A stretch of DNA of 49,022 bases from an uncultured Microbacterium sp. (GTDB taxonomy: Bacteria; Actinomycetota; Actinomycetes; Actinomycetales; Microbacteriaceae), in the NCBI RefSeq assembly GCF_943912325.1, contig NZ_CALTTX010000012.1, positions 1 to 49,022 on the forward strand, in the 5' to 3' direction. The notes beneath the pieces were generated by a model. It was not told where the DNA came from and did no database searches. It saw only the letters and a list, made by a program, of their open reading frames with translations. The translations under genes were made by a program, and so were the position numbers. This document shows positions 43,238-49,022 of the stretch, piece after piece; positions within the stretch are counted from its first letter, which is position 1, and the number at the start of each line of letters is the position of its first letter.

Positions 43238-44142
43238 GCGGTCTCCTCCCCGCGGCGGAATCGAGCGAGCGAAAGCCCGACGAGCGTGATCGAGAACGCC
43301 GCGATCAGACCGATCGCGACCGTGCCGAAGGTCGGCCCCCACGGTGCCGCGGGGTCGGACGACGCCTGCCCCGCTAGCTGGATGAGCATGCGTCCGACGC
43401 CGCCGCGCATGCCGATCGACACTTCGGCGACGACCGCGCCGACGACCGCATTCGCGGCGGCGAGCCGCAGCGCGGGCAACAGGTGGGGCACGGCGGCCGG
43501 CAGGCGCAGCCGCACGAGCGTCTGGCCCGTACCCGCGGCGTAGGCCCGCATGAGGTCGAGGTGGATTCGATCGGGGGATCCGAGGCCCCGAAGCATCCCG
43601 ATCGCCACCGGAAAGAACGACAGGTACGACGCGATCAACGCGACCGAGAACCACTGTGGCCAGGGAAAGCCCGCGCGGTCGATCTGGTTGCCGATCGCGT
43701 TGACGACGGGGGCGAAGGCGATGAGAGGCACGATCTGGCTCAGCACGACGAAGGGCAGCAAGCCCCACTCGGCGAGGCGCCAGCGCTGCATGACGATTCC
43801 GAGCACGCCTCCGACGGCGACGCCGATGACCCAACCGAGCGCCGCGAGCGCGAGCGTCAGACCCGCCGCCGGAATGACCGAGAGGATCAGCGGGGGCGTG
43901 TCGCCGCCGCTCGTCGGCTGGAAGAGGCGCGTGATCATGTCCCACACGTGCGGCATCGCGCGGTCGTGTGTGCGCGGCAGGATCAGGGTCCCCGAGCCCG
44001 CCGAGCCGTCGTCGCCGATCGTGACGCCGTCGGCCGGGCCGACGAACTTGTACAGCTCCCAGAGCGCGATCACCGCGAGCACGCCGACGACACCCCAGAA
44101 CCACGCGGTCCCGCGGGCGCTGCGCCCCGATGTCGTGCTCAC
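43234..44142 (-). CDS. ABC transporter permease, first of two
   Basis: A 302-residue permease with about six helices. Helix 1 is WGVVGVLAVIALWELYKFV, followed by a hydrophilic insert of roughly 45 residues. The EAA coupling loop is AYAAGTGQTLVRLRLPAAVPHLLP. VLSQIVPLIAFAPVVNAIGNQIDRAGF matches permeases of the ThiX/SsuC group. It is longer than, and clearly different from, the second permease, so the transporter uses a heterodimeric channel. The GTG has GAGG 6 bases upstream and lies 7 bases after the oxidoreductase stop. Confidence 0.88.
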
Positions 44143-44149
44143 GCGCGCC

Positions 44150-45178
44150 TCACCGCTTCGCCGTCACGGGCGGGTTGATCGCGGGAATGACGCGCTCGCC
44201 GTAGACGCGCATCGTCTCTTCTTTGTTGTCGTGCTGCAGGTATCCGGCGAACTGCGTGACGCCCAGCGCGCGCAGGCGTTCGAGCTTTTCGATGTGCTCG
44301 TCGGCCGTGCCGAGCACGCAGAACCGGTCGACGATCTCGTCGGGCACGAAGTCGACGTGATCGTTGCCGCTCTTGCCGTGCGAGTTGTAGTCGTAGCCTG
44401 CGCGCCCCGCGATGTAGTCGGTCAGGGCCTTCGGCACGTCCGAGCCCGTGCCGTACTTCGCGACGATGTCGGCGACGTGGTTGCCGACCATTCCGCCGAA
44501 CCAGCGGCACTGCGCCCGCATGTGCGCGCGCGACTCGGGGGTGTCGTCGCCGATGTACATGGGAGCTGCGACGCAGAACTTCACGGCATCCGGATCGCGT
44601 CCCGCCTTTTCGGCCGCATCGCGCACCGTGCGGATCATCCACTCGGCGATGTCGATGTCGGCGAGCTGCAGGATGAACCCGTCGCCGACCTCACCCGTGA
44701 GCTTGAGCGCGAGCGGGCCGTAGGCCGCGACCCACACCTCGAGTTCGGACCCCCGGCTCCACGGGAACTGCAGGGTCGCGCCGTTGTACTCGACCGAGCG
44801 CGAGTTGCCGAGCTCGCGGATGACGTGGATCGATTCGCGCAGCTCTTTCAGCGTCGTCGGCTTGCCGTTCGTCACGCGCACGGCCGAGTCGCCGCGGCCG
44901 ATGCCGCAGATCGTGCGGTTGCCGTACATTTCGTTGAGAGTGGCGAAGACGGATGCCGTGACGGTCCAGTCCCGCGTCGCGGGATTCGTCACGAAGGGTC
45001 CGACCGTCACGCGACGCGTCTCGGCGAGGATCGCCGAGTGCACGACGTAGGGCTCTTGCCAGAGCAAGTGCGAATCGAAGGTCCACACATGGCTGAATCC
45101 GTGCGCCTCGGCAAGCTTCGCGAGCTGCACCGTGCGCGCGGCGGGAGGGTTGGTCTGCAGAACGACGCCGAAATCCAT
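44150..45178 (-). CDS. LLM-class F420-type oxidoreductase (TIGR03842-like)
   Basis: A 342-residue luciferase-like monooxygenase-fold protein. DFGVVLQTNPPAARTVQLAK, HGFSHVWTFDSHLLWQEPYV, VGPFVTNPATRDWTVTASVF, TICGIGRGDSAVRVTNGKP and LEVWVAAYGPLALKL match the LLM fold and the subgroup I associate with TIGR03842, predicted to bind coenzyme F420. In that fold F420 or FMN sits at the C-terminal end of the barrel. It lies 7 bases downstream of dihydropyrimidinase, so it probably oxidises or reduces the same ring compound. The ATG at 45178 has GAGG 5 bases upstream; a GTG one codon earlier is an alternative. Cofactor use and substrate are inferred. Confidence 0.85.
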   Translation of the reverse strand: MDFGVVLQTNPPAARTVQLAKLAEAHGFSHVWTFDSHLLWQEPYVVHSAILAETRRVTVGPFVTNPATRDWTVTASVFATLNEMYGNRTICGIGRGDSAVRVTNGKPTTLKELRESIHVIRELGNSRSVEYNGATLQFPWSRGSELEVWVAAYGPLALKLTGEVGDGFILQLADIDIAEWMIRTVRDAAEKAGRDPDAVKFCVAAPMYIGDDTPESRAHMRAQCRWFGGMVGNHVADIVAKYGTGSDVPKALTDYIAGRAGYDYNSHGKSGNDHVDFVPDEIVDRFCVLGTADEHIEKLERLRALGVTQFAGYLQHDNKEETMRVYGERVIPAINPPVTAKR

Positions 45179-45185
45179 CACGGCC

Positions 45186-46622
45186 TCAGATCAGGTACTG
45201 CGACAGGCCGCGCTTGACGAAACGCCCATCGCCCTTGGCGCCGATGTACTCCCCGGCATCCACGACGATCTTGCCGCGCGAAATGACGGTGTCGACGTGA
45301 CCGTCGATCTCGAAACCCTCCCATGCCGAGTGGTCCATGTTCATGTGGTGCGTCTTGTCGACTCCGATGGAGGTGTGGCCGGCGGGGTCGTAGACGACGA
45401 TGTCGGCATCGGCCCCGGGCGCGATCACGCCCTTCTTGCCGTACATGCCGAACATGCGCGCCGGGGTCGTGCTCGTCAGCTCGACCCAGCGTTCGAGGCT
45501 GATCTGCCCGGTGACAACCCCCTGGTACATGAGGTCGAGGCGGTGCTCGACCGAACCGATGCCGTTGGGGATCGCGCGGAAGTCGCCCTGCCCGAGTGTC
45601 TTCTGGTCCTTCATGCAGAACGGGCAGTGGTCGGTCGAGACCATCTGGATGTCGTTCGTGCGCAGCGACTGCCACATGTGGTGCTGGTGGCCCTCGTGCT
45701 TCGAGCGCAGCGGTGTCGAGCACACCCACTTCGCGCCCTCGAAATCGCCCCACTCTTCGCTCGATGCCCCGAGCTGGTCTTCGAGCGAGAGGTAGAGGTA
45801 CTGCGGGCACGTCTCGCCGAAGACGTTCTGCCCGTTGTCGCGCGCCCACGCGATCTGCTCGACGGCCTGCTTGGCGCTGACGTGCACGACATAGAGGGGC
45901 GCACCGGTGAGGTTGCCGAGCATGATCGCGCGGTGCGTCGCCTCTTCTTCCATCTGCCAGGCGCGCGCGATGCCGTGGTAGTACGGGCTCGTCTTGCCTT
46001 GCGCGACGAGCTGCTCGGCGAGTGCGTCGATCGCCGGACCGTTCTCGGCGTGCATCATCGTGAGCAGGCCCGTGTCGGCGGCGACCTGCATGGCCTTCAG
46101 GATCTGCGCGTCGTCGGCGTAGAACACCCCGGGGTAGGCCATGAACATCTTGAAGCTCGAGATGCCCTCGTCGATCAGGGTGGGAAGCGCCGCGAGCGAG
46201 TGCTCGTCGACCCCGCCGACGATCTGGTGAAAGCCGTAGTCGATCGCGCAGTTGCCGGCCGCGAGCTCGTGCCAGTGCGCGAGGCCGTCTTCGATCCGCT
46301 CGCCCGTGCGCTGCACCGCGAAGTCGACGATCGTCGTCGTGCCGCCCCACGCCGCCGCGCGCGTGCCGGTCTCGAACGTGTCCGACGCGCTCGTGCCACC
46401 GAAGGGCAACTGCATGTGCGTGTGCGCGTCGATACCGCCCGGGATGACGTACTTGCCGCTCGCGTCGATGACGGTGTCGACGGATGCCGCGAGGTCATGC
46501 CCGAGCAGCGTCGAACCCGGTGCCAGCACGGCGACGATCGTCTCGCCGTCGAGCAGCACGTCGGCCGGGCCGCGGCCCGTAGCTGAGACGACCGTGCCGC
46601 CCGTGATCAGCGTCGTGCTCAT
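45186..46622 (-). CDS. hydA: dihydropyrimidinase (cyclic amidohydrolase, hydantoinase)
   Basis: A 478-residue binuclear zinc amidohydrolase that opens dihydrouracil, dihydrothymine or hydantoin rings to N-carbamoyl amino acids. IPGGIDAHTHMQLPFGG has the HxH ligands, SSFKMFMAYPG the Lys that is carboxylated to bridge the metals, MMHAENG and YVVHVSA the next His ligands, and MVSTDHCPF the catalytic Asp. The length and the C-terminal GADADIVVYDP match the D-hydantoinase/dihydropyrimidinase family. The ATG has GGAGGGAAG just upstream. It follows the N-carbamoyl amidohydrolase gene, the enzyme for the next step. Confidence 0.92.
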   Translation of the reverse strand: MSTTLITGGTVVSATGRGPADVLLDGETIVAVLAPGSTLLGHDLAASVDTVIDASGKYVIPGGIDAHTHMQLPFGGTSASDTFETGTRAAAWGGTTTIVDFAVQRTGERIEDGLAHWHELAAGNCAIDYGFHQIVGGVDEHSLAALPTLIDEGISSFKMFMAYPGVFYADDAQILKAMQVAADTGLLTMMHAENGPAIDALAEQLVAQGKTSPYYHGIARAWQMEEEATHRAIMLGNLTGAPLYVVHVSAKQAVEQIAWARDNGQNVFGETCPQYLYLSLEDQLGASSEEWGDFEGAKWVCSTPLRSKHEGHQHHMWQSLRTNDIQMVSTDHCPFCMKDQKTLGQGDFRAIPNGIGSVEHRLDLMYQGVVTGQISLERWVELTSTTPARMFGMYGKKGVIAPGADADIVVYDPAGHTSIGVDKTHHMNMDHSAWEGFEIDGHVDTVISRGKIVVDAGEYIGAKGDGRFVKRGLSQYLI

Positions 46623-46674
46623 GCTTCCCTCCGGTCGGTGAGCGAGGCCCGCAGGGCCGAGGCGAAAAGGGTGG

Positions 46675-47523
46675 TCATGGCAGCACGATCTCCCCGTAGG
46701 TGTCGGGGCGGCGGTCGCGATAGAACTGCCAGTCGTCGCGCATCTGCTGCACCATGTCGAGGTCGAGGTCGCGCACGAGCAGCTCTTCGTGCTCCGACGA
46801 GCCGATCGCGCCGACGAAGTTGCCGCGGGGGTCGATGACCTGCGAGTTGCCGTAGAAGAACACGGCATCCTCTCCGTATTCGTTGTCTTCGAGCCCGACG
46901 CGATTGGGCTGCAGCACGAAGTAGCCGTTCGCGACGGCGGCGCACGGACCCTCGACCTCCCACAGCCGGTTCGACAGGCCGGGCTTGGTCGCGTTGGGGT
47001 TGAACACCATGTGCGCGCCGTTCAGGCCGAGTTCGCGCCAGCCCTCGGGAAAGTGCCGGTCGTAGCAGATGTACATGCCGATCTTGCCGACGGCGCTCTC
47101 GAAGACGGGGTACCCGAGGTTTCCGGGGCGAAAGTAGAACTTCTCCCAGAACTTCTCGACGTGCGGGATGTGGTTCTTGCGATACGTGCCGAGCACGGTG
47201 CCGTCGGCGTCGACGAGCACGGCGGTGTTGTAGTAGACCCCCGTCTGCGCCTCTTCGTAGATCGGCAGCACCATGACCGTGCCGAGTTCTTTCGCGAGCG
47301 CCGCGAAGCGCTTGACGATCGGTCCGTCGACGGGTTCGGCGTAGCGGTAGTACTTCTTCTCTTGCGTGATCCCGAAGTACGGGCCGTAGAACAGCTCTTG
47401 AAAGCACGTCACCTGAGCGCCTTGAGCCGCGGCATCGCGAGCGAACTGCTCATGCCGATCGAGCATCGACTCTTTGTCGCCCGTCCACGTGGTTTGAGTG
47501 ATCGCTGCGCGCACCGTCGTCAT
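46675..47523 (-). CDS. nitrilase-superfamily N-carbamoyl amidohydrolase (beta-ureidopropionase-like)
   Basis: A 282-residue carbon-nitrogen hydrolase. The Glu-Lys-Cys triad is Glu43 in CFQELFYGPYF, Lys116 in YRKNHIPHV and Cys153 in MYICYDRHFPEGWR. FYGPYF, KFWEKFYFRPGNLGYPVF and FNPNATKPGLS are typical of beta-ureidopropionase and N-carbamoylputrescine amidase, which release CO2 and ammonia from N-carbamoyl compounds. Beside dihydropyrimidinase it most likely cleaves N-carbamoyl-beta-alanine or a similar product. It is first in the operon, preceded by a direct repeat that may bind the divergent MocR-type regulator. Confidence 0.9.
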   Translation of the reverse strand: MTTVRAAITQTTWTGDKESMLDRHEQFARDAAAQGAQVTCFQELFYGPYFGITQEKKYYRYAEPVDGPIVKRFAALAKELGTVMVLPIYEEAQTGVYYNTAVLVDADGTVLGTYRKNHIPHVEKFWEKFYFRPGNLGYPVFESAVGKIGMYICYDRHFPEGWRELGLNGAHMVFNPNATKPGLSNRLWEVEGPCAAVANGYFVLQPNRVGLEDNEYGEDAVFFYGNSQVIDPRGNFVGAIGSSEHEELLVRDLDLDMVQQMRDDWQFYRDRRPDTYGEIVLP

Positions 47524-47565
47524 GGCCGTCCCTTCTCGCCGTTTCTGTTACCGTTGCGGTTGAAC

Positions 47566-47584
47566 ATTTCCGAGCAATTTCCGA
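47566..47584. promoter_or_regulatory. direct repeat ATTTCCGA x2 in the divergent promoter
   Basis: ATTTCCGA occurs at 47566 and 47577, an 11-bp period, i.e. one helical turn. MocR/GabR-type regulators bind direct repeats, and such a regulator is encoded next door. The 116-bp gap 47524-47639 holds no gene. Confidence 0.5.
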
Positions 47585-47639
47585 ATGTGACGCGGCCGTA
47601 AATCCTGCGGGCAGCGTCGGCGCGATCGAGGGGGAATGG

Positions 47640-49022
47640 ATGCTCGTCGCTTCAGCTCTCACCGAGAGATCCCCCGCGGGGCTCGCGGGCGAAATCTCGC
47701 GGCTCGTGCGCGAGGGCGCGCTCGCCCCCGGCGACCGCCTGCCGACCGTGCGCGAGGTCTCGGCGGCGCTCGGGGTGTCGGCCGGCACGGTCGCGGCCGC
47801 GTGGCGCGCGCTCGCCGGGGCGGGGATCATCGTGTCGCGCGGACGCGCGGGATCGTTCGTGCGGGCCGAGGGCGGCGGGTCGTCGCGCGTGCACGGCATG
47901 AGCGGGCCGGGCCCCGAAGCATCCGTTCGGCTCGATCTTTCGCTCGGCACGCCCGATCCCGCTCTCTTGCCCTCGCTCGAAGCGGCGCTGACGCGCGTGC
48001 GGCCGCGCGCCGACACGGGGCGGTATCACGACCTGCCGGTGCTGCCCGAGCTCGGCGAGCTGCTGCGCGAGACGTGGCCGACGTCGGGCGTCGAGGCGAT
48101 CACGGTCGTTGATGGCGCGCTCGACGGCATCGCCCGCACGCTCGAGCAGACCGTGCGGTTCGGCGACCGCGTGGGGGTCGAGTCGCCCGGTTTTCCGTAC
48201 GTTTTCGACCTGCTCGACGCGCTCGGCGCCGAGGTCGTCGCCCTCTCGAGCGACCGCGACGGCGTGCTGCCCGGTTCGCTCGCGCGCGCCCTCGATCGCG
48301 GGGTCGTCGCGGTCGTGCTGCAGCCGCGCGCGCACAACCCGACGGGTGCGTCGATGCCGACCGAGCGCGCCCGGCACCTCGCGCGCGTCGTGATCGAGGC
48401 GCCGCGCGGAGGCGACGTGCTCATCATCGAAGACGACCACTCGGCGCTCATCGCGTCGGCGCCCGATGTCTCTCTCGCGCGCTGGATTCCCGGGCAGGTC
48501 GTGCACGTGCGCGGCTTCTCGAAGTCGCACGGGCCCGACCTGCGGATCGCCGCGCTCGGCGGGCCGGCGCGCGTCGTAGAGCGGATTGTGGAGCGACGGA
48601 TGCTCGGCCCCGGCTGGACCTCACGCCTGCTGCAGACCGTGCTCGCGCACCTTTTGACCGAGCCCGGCGCGATCGCGCGCGTGCGCACCGCGCGGCTGGT
48701 CTATCGCGATCGGCTCGACCGCGTCGCGGGCGCGTTGGGTCGGCTGGGGTTCGACGTCGGCGAGCCCGACGGGATCAACCTGTGGCTTCCGGTCATCGAC
48801 GAGCGCGCCGCGATCCTCGGGCTCGCGGCCGAGGGGATCGCCGTCGCGGCGGGGTCGCCGTTCGTCGTGGGTGGGTCTGGTTCGGGGTCTGGGCTGGGGC
48901 CGGGGTCCGGGCTGGGGCCGGGGTCGGGGCTGGTGTCGGGGCCTGGCTTCGGCGGCGCGGTGCGCGTCACGGCGGGCGGCGGGGTCGAGCACGCCCCACT
49001 CGTGGCGGGGGGGCTCGCGCCG
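47640..49022 (+). CDS. MocR-type GntR/aminotransferase-fold regulator (partial, runs off the window)
   Basis: At least 461 residues with no stop before the edge. Residues 8-75 are a GntR winged helix (LAGEISRLVREGALAPGDRL; TVREVSAALGVSAGTVAAAW), and residues 95 onward a fold-type I PLP domain: PRAHNPTGA, IIEDDHSAL and VRGFSKSHGPDLRIA, where Lys would bind PLP. These proteins sense an amine or PLP derivative and activate neighbouring catabolic genes. The end carries a Gly/Ser/Pro-rich insert just before the segment that closes the aminotransferase fold. The ATG at 47640 has GAGGGGG 5 bases upstream. It is divergent from the amidohydrolase operon, its likely target. Confidence 0.85.
   Translation, partial: MLVASALTERSPAGLAGEISRLVREGALAPGDRLPTVREVSAALGVSAGTVAAAWRALAGAGIIVSRGRAGSFVRAEGGGSSRVHGMSGPGPEASVRLDLSLGTPDPALLPSLEAALTRVRPRADTGRYHDLPVLPELGELLRETWPTSGVEAITVVDGALDGIARTLEQTVRFGDRVGVESPGFPYVFDLLDALGAEVVALSSDRDGVLPGSLARALDRGVVAVVLQPRAHNPTGASMPTERARHLARVVIEAPRGGDVLIIEDDHSALIASAPDVSLARWIPGQVVHVRGFSKSHGPDLRIAALGGPARVVERIVERRMLGPGWTSRLLQTVLAHLLTEPGAIARVRTARLVYRDRLDRVAGALGRLGFDVGEPDGINLWLPVIDERAAILGLAAEGIAVAAGSPFVVGGSGSGSGLGPGSGLGPGSGLVSGPGFGGAVRVTAGGGVEHAPLVAGGLAP
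48885..48938 (+). repeat. 18-bp tandem repeat, three units, inside the MocR gene
   Basis: Three units of 18 bp beginning GGGTC(T/C/G)GGGCTGG encode GSGLGP, GSGLGP and GSGLVS. The repeat stays in frame and inserts a flexible loop near the C-terminus of the PLP domain. Confidence 0.75.

Overview
The window is 49 kb of GC-rich chromosomal DNA from an actinobacterium, most likely a member of the Microbacteriaceae. The basis is the high G+C, a partial ESX/type VII secretion locus, glycosyltransferases, CofC plus a luciferase-like F420-type enzyme, a HspR-type HAIR site before clpB, and many genes whose start codon follows a TAnnnT -10 box by only 6-7 bases, as expected for leaderless mRNAs. Assignments come from reading sequence and motifs; no database search was possible. 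No rRNA, tRNA, CRISPR, IS element or phage gene was seen, and no gap between genes exceeds 300 bases.

Layout. 1-6.8 kb: type VII secretion region. A truncated S8 peptidase and two WXG100 proteins lie on the minus strand, eccD-eccB-mycP on the plus strand, then an FHA-domain membrane protein; eccC is not in the window. 6.9-16 kb: housekeeping and metabolic genes (glyS, a PEP mutase/isocitrate lyase-type enzyme, a GNAT protein, a divergent folE, an M13 peptidase, an isochorismatase-type hydrolase, a MATE exporter, a lipoprotein, a TrmH methyltransferase). 16-18.3 kb: mntH and mntR with two palindromic operators, one over the mntH start codon. 18.3-24 kb: an SDR, a NagD-type phosphatase, a 37-residue membrane peptide, a ROK kinase, pyrE, a frameshifted acetyl-xylan esterase and exonuclease III. 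24-25.3 kb: a scar where a histidine kinase gene and a GH15 gene have lost their 3' ends and are fused tail to tail. 25.4-32.5 kb: zwf, rraA, an ArsR-type regulator divergent from an MFS exporter with a 16-bp operator ladder, a nitroreductase and clpB. 32.6-39.2 kb: a frameshifted DUF4166 gene coupled to a TIGR01777 epimerase, a GlxA-type regulator, a small membrane protein, two GT4 glycosyltransferases and an unknown gene. 39.2-49 kb: cofC between two inverted copies of a palindromic repeat, then a minus-strand operon (nitrilase-type amidohydrolase, dihydropyrimidinase, F420-type oxidoreductase, complete ABC importer) with a divergent MocR-type regulator at the right edge.

Most notable: (1) the last operon reads as uptake and ring opening of a pyrimidine or hydantoin with an F420-type oxidoreductase where a dihydropyrimidine dehydrogenase would be expected, next to the F420 gene cofC; (2) a 67-bp intergenic element in three copies, each with four 10-bp half-sites at an exact 19-bp period in F-F-R-R order; (3) a second palindromic repeat in inverted copies around cofC; (4) a 52-bp AT-richer hairpin with 21-bp perfect arms; (5) several broken or oddly initiated genes, including a MATE gene with no ATG, GTG or TTG start, two single-base frameshifts and the kinase/GH15 scar.
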